Of a stretch of DNA of 64,000 bases, positions 26,974 to 37,453 are shown in pieces. Source of the DNA: Peribacillus deserti (GTDB lineage: Bacteria; Bacillota; Bacilli; Bacillales; DSM-1321). Below the pieces are notes generated by a model that saw only the letters and a list, made by a program, of their open reading frames with translations, was not told where the DNA came from and did no database searches. The stretch is taken from assembly GCF_002863585.1 (NCBI RefSeq), contig NZ_PGUY01000022.1:1-64000 (forward strand). The letters run 5' to 3'. The position numbers were made by a program, and so were the translations under genes. Position 1 is the stretch's first letter. The number at the start of each line of letters is the position of its first letter.

Positions 26974-27339
26974 ATGAACTATAACATAAAACGGCTGTCC
27001 ATTTTAATGGGGCTGAATATACTTGCTTCAGTGGTGTTTGCTTTTTTTGGCGAAAATTCTTACTTCATTTCCTTTATGAATTCCTTGTTCTTAATCGGAC
27101 TTCTATATATTGTGATAGGAGCATTCTTATTTGTTGTGCAAGGTGGCTTTTTCAATGGAATCATTTTCAGTATGAAGAACTTTCTCAAACTGGACAGGCT
27201 TGGAGCTTATGTGGCCCAATTCGACGATACAGATCTTAAAAAAACGGGTTATCCTTCTCAAAAAAGCTATAGTTTAACTCTTCCGTTTTTTGCTGCAGGA
27301 ATATTATGCTGTCTGGTGAGCCTGATTGGTGTCCTATAA
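26974..27339 (+). CDS. DUF3899 membrane protein
   Basis: A 121-residue protein with three hydrophobic segments (about residues 7-27, 33-58 and 96-120). The central motif FVVQGGFFNGIIFSMKNF is the hallmark of DUF3899. The ATG at 26974 has AGAAGGAG upstream; nine codons before it lack a site. Function unknown. It lies between oppA and trpS. Confidence 0.8.
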   Translation: MNYNIKRLSILMGLNILASVVFAFFGENSYFISFMNSLFLIGLLYIVIGAFLFVVQGGFFNGIIFSMKNFLKLDRLGAYVAQFDDTDLKKTGYPSQKSYSLTLPFFAAGILCCLVSLIGVL

Positions 27340-27379
27340 CGCTATTTGCAAATGTATCTAGTTTTAGATAAAATTAAAG

Positions 27380-28681
<1,302 letters not shown>

Positions 28682-28686
28682 ACGCC

Positions 28687-28728
28687 TCAACTAAAAAAGC
28701 ACGCTCATGAGCGTGCTTTTTTAGTTGA
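28687..28728. terminator. 42-bp perfect palindrome, bidirectional terminator trpS / yjbA
   Basis: The whole interval is a perfect inverted repeat centred on CATG (GCACGCTCATGAGCGTGC at its core) with A6 and T6 inside the arms, so it can terminate both convergent genes. Confidence 0.92.
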
Positions 28729-28744
28729 AGCTATTTAGCTCTTA

Positions 28745-29503
28745 CTATAATACGGATGGACTGTCTCCCACTTCCATCTCCCATAGCTTCTCAAAAAACG
28801 GCTGCCCTTTAATCAGGTTTTCGCATAATGATAGATGTTTGCTGCTCCAATCGTACCTTATGGATTCAAATAACTCGTTCCACGCAATTTCAAAATCCAG
28901 GTTTTGAATATATTCATATTTATGCGGCGACCATTCTGTGTACCAGTATCTGATTTCAGCCGTATTTTTTGAAGAATAGAGCTGATCAAGAGCCATAAAA
29001 AGCAGCTGTTTTAACTGGCGCTCTTTCCTCGTAAGCCCCTGCATTAAATTGGGTGAGGGAGAAAGGATATGATAATCCTTTGGACTGGCCTCCTGCTTCT
29101 CAAATTCATATTGGGCTTCTTCCTGGTTTTCCACCATTTCATATACAAGCTGTTCCTGTCTTGGAATAAGCCTGCTTTTCCTGATTGGAATATTGTAGCC
29201 GATCGTATCAACCGCCAGTATCCCTTTTCCATCTGTGGCGATAAAGCAATAATCCATTTGAATTCTTTCATGGTTTTTTCTTGCATACGCCTTTTGGAAA
29301 ATATCATCCAGTAGTTCTTTTGGCAGCTCCGATAAGTCATTTTCAATATAGTGAAACATAGGAGACGATACTTTGATGAGCGGCACCTGATCCAGCAGTT
29401 CTATACCATCGTCTTTTCTCCATTCATGAAAGTGGCAAATATTATACCCATTCTCTTCCCCTTCAAACCAATTAACCCATACATCATGGAGATATAACAT
29501 CAT
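28745..29503 (-). CDS. yjbA: YjbA family protein (unknown function)
   Basis: A 252-residue cytoplasmic protein strongly resembling B. subtilis YjbA over its first 130 residues ([36 protein letters not shown]). Its position next to trpS and opp matches B. subtilis. No catalytic motif is visible; it is acidic and rich in Trp/Tyr. The ATG at 29503 has GAGGGG upstream; the frame could begin four codons earlier at a GTG inside that site. Confidence 0.88.
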   Translation of the reverse strand: MMLYLHDVWVNWFEGEENGYNICHFHEWRKDDGIELLDQVPLIKVSSPMFHYIENDLSELPKELLDDIFQKAYARKNHERIQMDYCFIATDGKGILAVDTIGYNIPIRKSRLIPRQEQLVYEMVENQEEAQYEFEKQEASPKDYHILSPSPNLMQGLTRKERQLKQLLFMALDQLYSSKNTAEIRYWYTEWSPHKYEYIQNLDFEIAWNELFESIRYDWSSKHLSLCENLIKGQPFFEKLWEMEVGDSPSVL

Positions 29504-29832
29504 CTGACCCCTCACTTATTTGAAAACTGTTTGTCCATCAGTATAGGCATTTCTGAGTAAAATTATTCCTTTTTTGCTGCGAACGGTCATATTTTTCTTC
29601 CCCTGTGCCAAGTCCTTTTATAAAGACAGTCTTCCAGCTTCTATCAAGCTTACAGCTTCGTTTTATTACTGCATCCCGGCATTCAAGTAGTTTTTTTGCC
29701 CCTCAGTATCTCATATGTCCTGGAAGTTTTTCTCTTATAATTATCTTATCCTCTTGTATTCATTATGATTCCAGAGGGTGTTCCGCTTGCTTTCTTCATC
29801 CATTTCACCGGTATGTAACACGGTTTCGCTGG
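29504..29832. other. Intergenic region yjbA / yjaZ
   Basis: About 330 bp. In B. subtilis the second peptide transporter operon appDFABC lies between yjaZ and yjbA; here it is absent and no remnant is recognisable. Confidence 0.5.
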
Positions 29833-30615
29833 TCAATCCTTGAAATAATCTTCCAGAAAGTATTCAGAAGGCTTTGTCAATGTAGCAATCTCTGAAATGT
29901 ATTTATTTTTCTTACGCTTTGTAACTGCATGGAACCCGCACGAGTAGCCGATCATCTTTGGGAACCGTCCCAGCCCATAAAGAAGCTGATCATGCAAGTC
30001 ATCATTTTTTCTTAATTGAAGATGAGGTTTTATATACTTGGTTCCCAGCTTCAAAGCGGCATCAGAGCTGTAAAACCGAGTCCATTCAGCCAGGAAGGAA
30101 ACCCCTACATTCTTGAGCACAGCATGTTCTGCGAGACCTTCAAGAATGATGGAATCCAACAATGTATAATCATTTATCTCTTTTTTTAAGAAATTAAGCC
30201 GGCATACATGATGATATTCGTGAACAAAGACAGCCTCAAGCTCCCTGTCTGACAGTCCGGGAGTATAAAAAAGGAACATTTTATCTTTGAATGCAAGTCC
30301 GGATTTATTTCCTTTATTCGAATGAAAAAATCCTGCACTGCCATGAGGAAAAATAAATATAGGTATATTAGGTCCATCCCAAAGTTTTTTATAGCGTTTA
30401 AAAAAACCTTCCACTTTGTCCCATACCTTATTTTCCAATAGCTTAGCAAAATCGTTCTGTATTCTTGCGTTATATTTGTACATGCCATTTCTGGCCAAGT
30501 AATTATAAACTCTTTGCTCTGAATCCTCTTGAAAAAGCTTTTTTATTTTCCTGCATATCTCCAAAGGATTCTTCAACGAAACTTTCAACCATTCATCCGT
30601 TTTGAGGACTCCCAT
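29833..30615 (-). CDS. yjaZ: DUF2268 putative Zn-dependent protease (YjaZ-like)
   Basis: The 260-residue protein carries a zincin HExxH motif in VFVHEYHHVCRL (about residue 133) and a downstream glutamate in LDSIILEGLAEHAV (about 158), together the DUF2268 signature. No signal peptide or membrane helix is visible, so it is likely cytoplasmic. Ribosome binding site GGGAGGAGG. It precedes fabHA-fabF in the B. subtilis order. Substrate unknown. Confidence 0.87.
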   Translation of the reverse strand: MGVLKTDEWLKVSLKNPLEICRKIKKLFQEDSEQRVYNYLARNGMYKYNARIQNDFAKLLENKVWDKVEGFFKRYKKLWDGPNIPIFIFPHGSAGFFHSNKGNKSGLAFKDKMFLFYTPGLSDRELEAVFVHEYHHVCRLNFLKKEINDYTLLDSIILEGLAEHAVLKNVGVSFLAEWTRFYSSDAALKLGTKYIKPHLQLRKNDDLHDQLLYGLGRFPKMIGYSCGFHAVTKRKKNKYISEIATLTKPSEYFLEDYFKD

Positions 30616-30934
30616 TTTACCTCCTCCCTTTCAATAACTACAAGCGATGATGTATTATATGCAGAAAGCTTGAGGGAGGTTATAAGGTTATCTGATTGGC
30701 AATCTCATTGTCATGATGCTATTTTTAGAACACAATTAGAGAAAGCGTCCTTCTTTCGGATAATGAAGAGGTAGTTGGTGTGAGATTCCTACTAGGAGGA
30801 TAATGGATAAAATGAGTGGATAAGTCCGCGGTGACGTCCCTCACAAGGGAGATAGAGGATAAAATTAGTACAAAATTAAGACTCGACGACCTTCATAGGT
30901 TGGATGGATGAATGACAAAATCAGATACGAATAA
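30616..30934. other. Intergenic region yjaZ / fabF
   Basis: About 320 bp with the yjaZ promoter region. A run of GGATAA-rich sequence (30790-30930) is seen, but no supported gene. Confidence 0.4.
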
Positions 30935-30936
30935 AA

Positions 30937-30966
30937 AACCCCTTGAAGAACATCTTCAAGAGGTTT
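30937..30966 (-). terminator. Terminator of fabHA-fabF
   Basis: Stem with CTTGAAGA/TCTTCAAG plus AACC/GGTT outer pairs around a mismatch, followed on the minus strand by a T-run; it ends 11 nt from the fabF stop. Confidence 0.85.
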
Positions 30967-30976
30967 GCGTTCATTT

Positions 30977-32215
30977 TTATTGGTATTTTTTAAATACAAG
31001 TGTTGCATTGTGGCCGCCAAAGCCAAGTGAATTGCTCATTGCAGCTTGAACTTCCATCTCACGTGCAGTGTTTGGAACATAATCTAAATCACATTCTGGA
31101 TCAGCTTCTACGAGATTGATGGTTGGTGGCACGATGCTATTTTTGATAGCGAGTACTGTAAGAATCGCTTCAACGCCTCCGGCTGCTCCAAGTAGATGTC
31201 CAGTCATTGATTTCGTGGAGCTTATGGCTACCTCTTTTGCGCTTTCGCCAAATACTTCTTTTATAGCCATCGTTTCAAATTTATCATTGTATGGTGTGCT
31301 TGTTCCATGAGCATTGATATATTGAATATCACTTGGTTCTAGGCCCGCATCTTGAATAGCCATTCTCATTGCACGGACGCCGCCTTCCCCGCCTGGAGCA
31401 GGAGCTGTGATATGATGGGCATCCCCAGTAGATCCGTATCCAACGATTTCAGCATATATTTTAGCGCCTCTGGCAAGGGCATGGTCCAGATCCTCTAAAA
31501 CGACAATTCCAGCTCCTTCACCGATTACAAATCCATCTCTGTTCTTATCAAACGGGCGGCTCGCCGTCTTTGGATCTGGGTTCGTCGTAAGCGCTGTGTT
31601 GGCACAGAATCCTGCAACAGCCATTCTTGATATCGGTGCTTCTGATCCTCCAGTGATCATAACATCTGCATCCCCGCGCTGTATCACTTTAAAGGCGTCA
31701 CCGATGGAATTGGTTCCTGTAGCACATGCGGTCACCGTACAGGAATTAACTCCTTTTGCTCCAAGTCTGATGGAAACCTGCCCTGCCGCCATGTCGGGAA
31801 TCATCATCGGTACAAAAAACGGACTTACCCGGCGCGGTCCTCTGGTAAGAAGGGTTTCAAACTGGTTTTCGAACGTTTCCATTCCGCCGATTCCGGATCC
31901 AATCCAAACACCAACACGCGGAGCATTTTCTTCAGTGATTTCAAGATTGGCATCCTTGACAGCCATTAATGAAGCCGCTACTGCATATTGGGTAAAACGG
32001 TCCATTTTTCGGGCATCTTTTCTATCAATAAAATCTTCAGCATTAAAATCATTGATTTCTGCTGCCACTTTAGCAGGATAATCATCTGCATTAATTCTTG
32101 TTAAGGGCCCTACACCTGAAACTCCCTCAACGGCATTTTTCCAGAAAGTTTCTGTATTATTCCCAATCGGAGTCAGGGAGCCTAATCCTGTTACTACAAC
32201 TCTTCGTTTAGTCAT
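30977..32215 (-). CDS. fabF: 3-oxoacyl-[acyl-carrier-protein] synthase II FabF
   Basis: Condensing enzyme for fatty acid elongation. The thiolase-fold catalytic triad is complete: Cys164 (TVTACATGT), His302 ([11 protein letters not shown]) and His339 ([11 protein letters not shown]). Length 412 residues. It follows fabHA by 48 nt on the same strand with GGAAG before the ATG, so the pair is one FapR-controlled operon ending at 30937-30966. Confidence 0.97.
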   Translation of the reverse strand: MTKRRVVVTGLGSLTPIGNNTETFWKNAVEGVSGVGPLTRINADDYPAKVAAEINDFNAEDFIDRKDARKMDRFTQYAVAASLMAVKDANLEITEENAPRVGVWIGSGIGGMETFENQFETLLTRGPRRVSPFFVPMMIPDMAAGQVSIRLGAKGVNSCTVTACATGTNSIGDAFKVIQRGDADVMITGGSEAPISRMAVAGFCANTALTTNPDPKTASRPFDKNRDGFVIGEGAGIVVLEDLDHALARGAKIYAEIVGYGSTGDAHHITAPAPGGEGGVRAMRMAIQDAGLEPSDIQYINAHGTSTPYNDKFETMAIKEVFGESAKEVAISSTKSMTGHLLGAAGGVEAILTVLAIKNSIVPPTINLVEADPECDLDYVPNTAREMEVQAAMSNSLGFGGHNATLVFKKYQ

Positions 32216-32263
32216 TATTATTCTTCCTTTCTATATTTAAAAAATCATTTAATTGAAAGTTGT

Positions 32264-33199
32264 TTATCTGCCCCAGCGTAAAGCAATCGCTCCCCATGTA
32301 AGGCCCCCGCCAAAGCCGACCATTACCAGGACATCTCCATCCTTAACTTTCCCCGCTTCCAATTCATCCACTAAAGCAAGCGGAATAGAAGCTGCCGATG
32401 TGTTTCCGAACTTATGGACGGTAGATGACATCTTTTCAGGGGGAAGTTCCAGTCTTTCACGGGCTGCTTCCATGATGCGGATGTTTGCCTGATGGGGAAT
32501 TAATAAATCTACATCCTCTTTAGTAAGACCAGCCTTTTCCAGAACGTTTACACTTGATTCACCCATTTGGCGCACCGCAAACTTGAAAACTTCTCTGCCA
32601 TTCATACTTAGATACAAGCCATCCTGAAACAAATATTTTCCTCCAGAACCATCTGCCCCTAATTCAAAAGAAAGGATACCTTTTTCATCGGCTACAGGCC
32701 CCATGATGACAGCTCCTGCTCCATCGCCAAAAAGGACAGCTGTATTACGGTCGTTCCAATTGGTTATCTTAGAAAGTTTTTCTACACCCACGATTAAAAC
32801 ATGTTTATATGAGCCTGTTTTAATAAACTGGCCTGCAGTGATCATGCCATACATAAAGCCGGCACACGCGGCACTCAAGTCCATGGCTGCCGCTTTTTTT
32901 GCTCCTAGCTTTTCCTGAAGCATACAGGATACACTTGGAAATGGACGGTCCGGGGTTACTGTTGCCACAAGAATCAGATCAATTTCTTCCGGAGAAATCC
33001 CAGCATTATCGATTGCCTTTTTAGCCGCTTCATATGCCATATCAGATGTATTCACATCATCGGCAGCAATTCTGCGTTCCTGTATCCCAGTTCTCGTGCG
33101 AATCCATTCATCTGAGGTATCTACCATTTTTTCAAGGTCAAAATTTGTTAGGATCTTTTCCGGCAGATATCTGCCAATCCCGATTACACCTGCATTCAT
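32264..33199 (-). CDS. fabH: 3-oxoacyl-[acyl-carrier-protein] synthase III FabH (FabHA)
   Basis: Starts fatty acid synthesis by condensing an acyl-CoA with malonyl-ACP; Bacillus enzymes prefer branched primers. The catalytic triad is Cys112 ([11 protein letters not shown]), His236 ([10 protein letters not shown]) and Asn266 (KFGNTSAAS). Length 311 residues. The ATG at 33199 follows GAGGGG; an in-frame ATG 24 nt earlier lies before that site. A FapR-like operator is 48 nt upstream. Confidence 0.96.
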   Translation of the reverse strand: MNAGVIGIGRYLPEKILTNFDLEKMVDTSDEWIRTRTGIQERRIAADDVNTSDMAYEAAKKAIDNAGISPEEIDLILVATVTPDRPFPSVSCMLQEKLGAKKAAAMDLSAACAGFMYGMITAGQFIKTGSYKHVLIVGVEKLSKITNWNDRNTAVLFGDGAGAVIMGPVADEKGILSFELGADGSGGKYLFQDGLYLSMNGREVFKFAVRQMGESSVNVLEKAGLTKEDVDLLIPHQANIRIMEAARERLELPPEKMSSTVHKFGNTSAASIPLALVDELEAGKVKDGDVLVMVGFGGGLTWGAIALRWGR

Positions 33200-33246
33200 G
33201 TTTACAACCCCTCTATTTTTCAATATTAATATATTATTATCAATTA

Positions 33247-33263
33247 TTATGACTTGGTACTAA
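33247..33263. promoter_or_regulatory. FapR operator upstream of fabHA, degenerate left half
   Basis: TTATGACTTGGTACTAA matches the FapR consensus perfectly in its right half (GGTACTAA) and at 14 of 17 positions overall. It lies 48 nt before the fabHA start. Confidence 0.75.
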
Positions 33264-33413
33264 TTTTATCTAAAAACCTTACATCTGGCAATAGATTACC
33301 TTTGCACCTTTGTTAATTCTTGCCTTATCAAGGCGGCTTCAGTCTAGTCCAACGCAGATAATTACACATATAGTACAAGAGAAACAAAGTTATCGTTAAA
33401 AGGAGGCAGCATT

Positions 33414-33653
33414 ATGAGTTCACTAAAAGGCGGAAAACAAGATCGTATCTCTGAATTCATGTTTGGAACGAGACACACAAAACAGGAAAACAAAACGCAA
33501 GATCACGGGAAAATTGCTGATTTAATCTCAACTATCGATCTAAACCAGCTGATGAATCAGGTAGACAGCATCATGACAGTATACGACCAGGTCAAACCCG
33601 CTATTAAACAACTAAGCCCGATCATGGATATCTTTTTAAAAAGAAAAAAATAA
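33414..33653 (+). CDS. Small conserved Bacillus protein at the yjzB position (79 aa)
   Basis: A 79-residue, basic, soluble protein. The N-terminal half is polar (MSSLKGGKQDRISEFMFG), and the C-terminal half is an amphipathic helix (DLNQLMNQVDSIMTVYDQVKP, then LSPIMDIFLKRKK). The ribosome binding site AAAGGAGG is excellent and a terminator follows directly, so it is expressed. It lies between fabHA and comZ, the place of yjzB in B. subtilis; homology to yjzB is inferred from position only. Spore or cell role unknown. Confidence 0.75.
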   Translation: MSSLKGGKQDRISEFMFGTRHTKQENKTQDHGKIADLISTIDLNQLMNQVDSIMTVYDQVKPAIKQLSPIMDIFLKRKK

Positions 33654-33676
33654 AAAGCTGCAGTGTGCAGCTTTTT
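33652..33676. terminator. Bidirectional terminator, 79-aa gene / comZ
   Basis: 11-bp stem AAAAAGCTGCA/TGCAGCTTTTT with a 3-nt loop, overlapping the stop codon of the plus-strand gene and serving comZ on the other strand. Confidence 0.88.
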
Positions 33677-33695
33677 ATGTGAACAGATCTTGAGC

Positions 33696-33878
33696 TTATT
33701 CCTTTGCATCCTGTCTTCCAAGTTCGTAGGCTTCCTGCATGACTTTCTGGAATAAATCCATAAAGTGGGGAAGCACTTCCAGCGGTAGTTCAATCCCCGA
33801 TTCATCCATCTTTGCCTTTGCCTCAGGAAAATACTTCATAGCAATCGCCATAAATTCCATATTTCTATTTTGTTCCAT
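33696..33878 (-). CDS. comZ: Competence regulator ComZ
   Basis: A 60-residue protein, fully helical and acidic, that matches B. subtilis ComZ (MEQNRNMEFMAIAMKYFPEA, then ALPHF-like LPHFMDLFQKVMQEAYELG). ComZ represses the comG operon. GGAGAGAAGG lies before the ATG. In B. subtilis comZ is cotranscribed behind med; here no med gene is found upstream, where instead repeats of families A and B lie. Confidence 0.88.
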   Translation of the reverse strand: MEQNRNMEFMAIAMKYFPEAKAKMDESGIELPLEVLPHFMDLFQKVMQEAYELGRQDAKE

Positions 33879-34189
33879 GTCCTTCTCTCCTTTACATGCG
33901 CTTCCTTAATATTATAGCTTAAAATATGATTTTTAAAGGAATATGAGCACGAAGAACAAATTGCGCCTCCCAGACTTAGCATGAATAAATGCCATTTTCG
34001 ATTATCATCCTAACCGCTCCCCATATAGTTGGGTACCCACAGGATCGTGATGATTAACGTTTTCAATCTCCAAAACCTCGTTTCTTTGCTAACCTTTCGA
34101 TCTCCTGGAGTTAATTTCCGATCATGATGTCTGCTGTTCCGCCCCCATCCGCTTATCATCGTTTAAATAACTTCACCATTTTTCATAAG

Positions 34190-34372
34190 GCTGTTTTCGC
34201 AAACTTTGTTGCTATTGAACAAGAGGTTGATTTCCTCTCCAGGATGCTCGCTTTCCGCGGGGCGGGCGGTGAGCCTCCTCGTCTTCGCCTGCGGGGTCTC
34301 ACCTGTCCCGCTCTCCTGCAGGAGTCTCGCACCTTACGCTCCAATCCACCTGACTGAACAATAGGGTGCAGT
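34190..34372 (+). repeat. Dispersed repeat family A copy A4
   Basis: Landmarks in order: CGCAAACTTTGTTGCTATTG, GGATGCTCGCTTTCCGCGGG, GAGCCTCCTCGTCTTCGCCT, GCGGGGTCTCACCTGTCCC, CTGCAGGAGTCTCGCACCTT and CAATCCACCTGACTGAACAA. It is uninterrupted, and it lies in the 900-bp stretch without a gene between comZ and yjaV together with A5. Confidence 0.75.
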
Positions 34373-34459
34373 AAAAAACTTATTAAAAAACAACAATCTT
34401 TTAGAAAAGAGCCTTTCATAAAAAAGAATCTGCTCCTATTCAGGCCGCAAATCCTTTTA

Positions 34460-34745
34460 AAAAGGTTGTTTTCACAAACTTGTTATTGAAACAGGGGGGT
34501 GATTGGAACGTGAGGATGTTCGCTCTTTCTGCGGGGCAGGCGCCCGAGCCTCCTCGGCTTTGCCTGTGGCGTCTCACCTGCCGAAAAGCGGAGGACGGCG
34601 CTTTTTTACAAGTTCCGCTGTGGGGAGTGCTTTCTCCCTATAGACGGATTGGCTTATGGCTCGAGGGTCTAAAGCCTTATAGCTGGATGAAAGAGTCTTG
34701 CACCTTACGTTATAATCAACCTGTTTAACAATAGGTTAGGTCACA
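34460..34745 (+). repeat. Dispersed repeat family A copy A5, interrupted by B3
   Basis: Left half: CACAAACTTGTTATTGAAAC, GAGCCTCCTCGGCTTTGCCT, GTCTCACCTGC. Right half from about 34691: GAGTCTTGCACCTTACG and TCAACCTGTTTAACAATAGG. Compared with A4, the segment between CTCACCTG and GAGTCT is replaced by about 105 bp that belongs to family B. Confidence 0.7.
34580..34690 (-). repeat. Dispersed repeat family B copy B3, truncated, nested in A5
   Basis: Begins with CGAAAAGCGGAGGACGGCGC (reverse of the B end) and continues to GGATTGGCTTATGGCTCGAG, then GGTCTAAAGCCTTATAGCTG. The middle of the element is shortened. Confidence 0.6.
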
Positions 34746-34783
34746 GAACTTATTAAAAATGGAAAAAAGCCTTTTAAAAAAAA

Positions 34784-35587
34784 TCATTTCCACCCCAGTA
34801 ACTGCTGTGTCTTCCTATAATGCTCAGTCTGCTTAGCGATCCCCGCTTCAGGTGAGGTTTTCAGTGGAACCTTGTGGCTGTTTTCCACTTCTACTTCTAG
34901 GTTATGCTCTGTCCCTTGTTTCTGGGAAAATTCAAGCTGTTCGGCTGTAAGGACTTCTTTTGCGCATTGGGCCCACTGGTCTTCACCGGAGCTTGCAAGA
35001 ATTATCTCTTTAAGTTCCAAAGTCAAGATAGAAGGAAGCTCCTCCAATAAATCGTCGATATAAATGGCGTCCCTGCAATACTCGTTTCTGATAATATCAT
35101 TCAAATTTGCAGCATTCCCCTGTATGCCTGCCTGAAAAGCCATATCTTCCGGCTGCCACGCTCCATATACTGTTGGAAGGAGTATCGTTTTGCATGATTC
35201 ATTTTGAAGTTGTAGAATATCCATCTCTTCTTTTCGCTCAATAGGTCCTAACAGAATGGTGTCCTTTGCTGTGCCTTCAGATTTCTTATTAATGGAATTT
35301 AATAACGCTATTGTATGTTCTGAGCGGGAAGCTGCGGTTTTATACATGTCATAATAGGAAATATAAACGACAACATCTTCGTCTTCATTCCAGGCAGCAT
35401 CCCATTCCTCGAGAGTAAGAAAGGAAAAGTTAGCGTTTCTGCCAATTTCGAGATATTTGTCCTCAAAGCTCGGATTGCCTTCGTTTCTTAAGTCGATTCC
35501 TATGACTTCATTCCCCTGCTCAAGCAGTTTCTTACATAGATGAAAACCGACAAATTGAAAATTACCTACGATTATATGCTTCTGCAT
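34784..35587 (-). CDS. yjaV: NAD-dependent epimerase-like protein (YjaV position)
   Basis: A 267-residue Rossmann-like protein. The N-terminus HIIVGNFQFVGFHLCKKLLE reads as a variant of the G-x-x-G-x-x-G dinucleotide-binding loop (GNFQFVG), followed by an acidic strand end (VIGIDLR). Middle motifs TILLPTVYGAWQPEDMA resemble the extended short-chain dehydrogenase family, but the catalytic Tyr-x3-Lys is not evident, so activity is doubtful. GGGGGG site before the ATG. The position between yjaU and comZ matches yjaV in B. subtilis; the gene name is by position. Confidence 0.65.
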   Translation of the reverse strand: MQKHIIVGNFQFVGFHLCKKLLEQGNEVIGIDLRNEGNPSFEDKYLEIGRNANFSFLTLEEWDAAWNEDEDVVVYISYYDMYKTAASRSEHTIALLNSINKKSEGTAKDTILLGPIERKEEMDILQLQNESCKTILLPTVYGAWQPEDMAFQAGIQGNAANLNDIIRNEYCRDAIYIDDLLEELPSILTLELKEIILASSGEDQWAQCAKEVLTAEQLEFSQKQGTEHNLEVEVENSHKVPLKTSPEAGIAKQTEHYRKTQQLLGWK

Positions 35588-35663
35588 GTGCCTGGCCCCC
35601 CTATTTAATCTGATGGTGTATCTTATGCGTGAAAAAAGGGGAATTTCGCTTTTTTTAGAAAAT

Positions 35664-36392
35664 TTATAGAATGTCCTCGTACTTCTTGAAGAATTGACGG
35701 GCCTGTGCAGCGATTTTGTACCGTTTTTCAGCTAACAGATACTGGATTTCAACCGAAACGTCATCTTTTACATTATCTACGAGCCTCTTATATAAATGTG
35801 ACTGATCTTCTCCGCCTGTTCCGAGTACATGAATAATCTTTAGAGGGACATTAATATCGAGGTACTCCGGATGTGTGCTGTTAAGAAAAAGTTCCTTTTT
35901 ATCCGTATCAAGTTCATATGCTTTAGATAGTTCACCTTTAAGTCTGTTCAAGAAAAATTTACGGTCTTTTTCCTTCTGTATCAGTTCATTCAAGGATAGG
36001 CAGGGGTTAAGAAAAACCGCTGATCTTAGGTTGCCTTTCAGAAGCTTCATAAGTTTTAATGCAGTCAGTGCCCCCGTCCCTTCTGCAAAGATATGAATCC
36101 GTTCATTTAAAATTTCACTTTTCATTATCAAATGGTGAAGCCGTTTGGCCAAAAACACAGATTTTTCACTGCCCCAGTTTGCTCCATATAAGTTTGAAGA
36201 ATACAGTGTATATCCTGCCGTTTTTAACTGGTTTAAAATCTGTTCCCGTCCTGGATGCTGCAGCCAAAAGCTGCTTTTTTCATCTACAAAATGGTTTTTA
36301 TCACCGATTATCATGATGGCGAACCCGCTTGGCCGGTCAGGATAATATACGATATTCCATTGGCCATCAAACTGGAAGGTACGTTGATTCAT
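35664..36392 (-). CDS. yjaU: Alpha/beta-hydrolase-like protein lacking the Ser nucleophile (YjaU position)
   Basis: A 242-residue protein of apparent alpha/beta-hydrolase fold. The elbow where G-x-S-x-G is expected reads FAEGTGALTAL (about residue 109), so the nucleophile serine is replaced. A conserved oxyanion-type stretch near the N-terminus (FAIMIIGDKNHF) and a C-terminal strand-loop IIHVLGTGGEDQSHL resemble hydrolases. The start at 36392 has AAGGGG upstream; 22 earlier in-frame codons have no site. It follows yjzD and precedes yjaV, as in B. subtilis. Confidence 0.65.
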   Translation of the reverse strand: MNQRTFQFDGQWNIVYYPDRPSGFAIMIIGDKNHFVDEKSSFWLQHPGREQILNQLKTAGYTLYSSNLYGANWGSEKSVFLAKRLHHLIMKSEILNERIHIFAEGTGALTALKLMKLLKGNLRSAVFLNPCLSLNELIQKEKDRKFFLNRLKGELSKAYELDTDKKELFLNSTHPEYLDINVPLKIIHVLGTGGEDQSHLYKRLVDNVKDDVSVEIQYLLAEKRYKIAAQARQFFKKYEDIL

Positions 36393-36722
36393 CACCGGGT
36401 TCCCCTTTGTATTCTGATTTCTCCTGAAAGTTGCGACTATAAAATTTGTACTTATCATTTTTTATCAAAGCAGTGCAGCGACTTGTCAGCTTCACTCTCC
36501 GACATATGCAGCTGCAGTGCTTAGTAACTAGAGACATATACCGCTCAGTACATGGAAAGGATGATCGCTTTCTTCCTACTATGGATTGTCCTATATATTA
36601 TATTATTATAGAGGACCTTTGAATGCATGGGTGATCATGTAAAAGAATGAAAAAAACCCGTTTTATTATAGAACTGATTTATGTTAAAATATTGATGATG
36701 TATTAGGATTGAGGTGAATTCT

Positions 36723-36911
36723 GTGAAAGTATTCTGGACCTTTTTCTGGACTTTTTTATTAGTTCAAATGCTTACATATGTAGTAAGCGCAATGAGTGGT
36801 GTTGAGCCAAACTTTGCACAAGGAGCAATTCTTGGCGTAGTGGTAACTATTCTTATCCTGATTGTAGGCGCTATTATTCCTGATGAGCCTGCGAAAGCTT
36901 CCCATCATTAA
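36723..36911 (+). CDS. yjzD: DUF2929 membrane protein (YjzD)
   Basis: A 62-residue protein with two membrane helices (about residues 4-24 and 36-54) and a short His-containing tail (DEPAKASHH). The GTG at 36723 is chosen because GAGGTG (36711-36716) lies 6 nt upstream; an in-frame GTG at 36714 is inside that site. Matches YjzD of B. subtilis by sequence type and position. Function unknown. Confidence 0.85.
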   Translation: MKVFWTFFWTFLLVQMLTYVVSAMSGVEPNFAQGAILGVVVTILILIVGAIIPDEPAKASHH

Positions 36912-36918
36912 TTTTTAA

Positions 36919-36956
36919 GCAAAAAAGGGACACCGGAATGGATGTCCCTTTTTTGC
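36919..36956. terminator. Terminator of yjzD, bidirectional
   Basis: 14-bp stem (left arm GCAAAAAAGGGACA) with a 10-nt loop. It ends 1 nt from the stop of the clpB remnant on the other strand, so it would also have been the clpB terminator. Confidence 0.88.
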
Positions 36957-36957
36957 A

Positions 36958-37375
36958 TTATGACGGTATTATGATCAAATCTCCATTTTCTACATCAATC
37001 TGAAGGCAGTCACTCTGAAGACCCTTAATAATTTCTCGCGCAACTTTTGTTTCAATATGCTTTTGGATGTATCGTTTTAACGGTCTTGCCCCGTAGACAG
37101 GGTCGTATCCCTCTTTTGAAATTAGTTTTCTAGCTCTATGGGATACCTCAAGCTTGATTCCTTGTTCGCTGAGTCTTACGGATAATCCATTTAGGATTTT
37201 TTCGACTATTCCGGTTATCTCGTTTAATGATCTTGTGAAAATGCCGCTAGGGTTCTCTAAAAGAGCGAGCATAACATGTGAGATTTTGCAGTTCCTGATG
37301 TTTATGCTATAAGCAATTGGCCTGCGCTGCTAGTATTGCTTCCTGCATTTTTTGTGTTATATGTTCATATTTCAC
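36958..37375 (-). pseudogene. clpB: clpB remnant: N- and C-terminal ends joined, AAA+ core deleted
   Basis: From a GTG at 37375 with AGGGGTG upstream, the frame reads VKYEHITQKMQEAILAAQ, typical of the Clp N-domain, then hits a TAG after ANCL. HKHQEL follows in the same frame. A frameshift near 37273 restores MLALLENPSGIFTRSLNEI, still N-domain. Directly after comes the ClpB C-terminus: VRLSEQGIKLEVSHRARK, GYDPVYGARPLKRYIQKHIE and VAREIIKGLQ. About 700 residues, including both Walker motifs, are missing. In related Bacillus clpB sits between yjzC and yjzD. Confidence 0.9.
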
Positions 37376-37453
37376 GCCAAACACCCCTACAACCATTTTT
37401 ACCAAATAAATAAGGGAGAAACTCATTAATGAGTCCTCCCTGATTTGAAAAAT

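Noticed and set aside
34124-34357. Open frames at 34124-34357 and 34480-34728
   Set aside because: Both are translations of family A repeats; no ribosome binding site.
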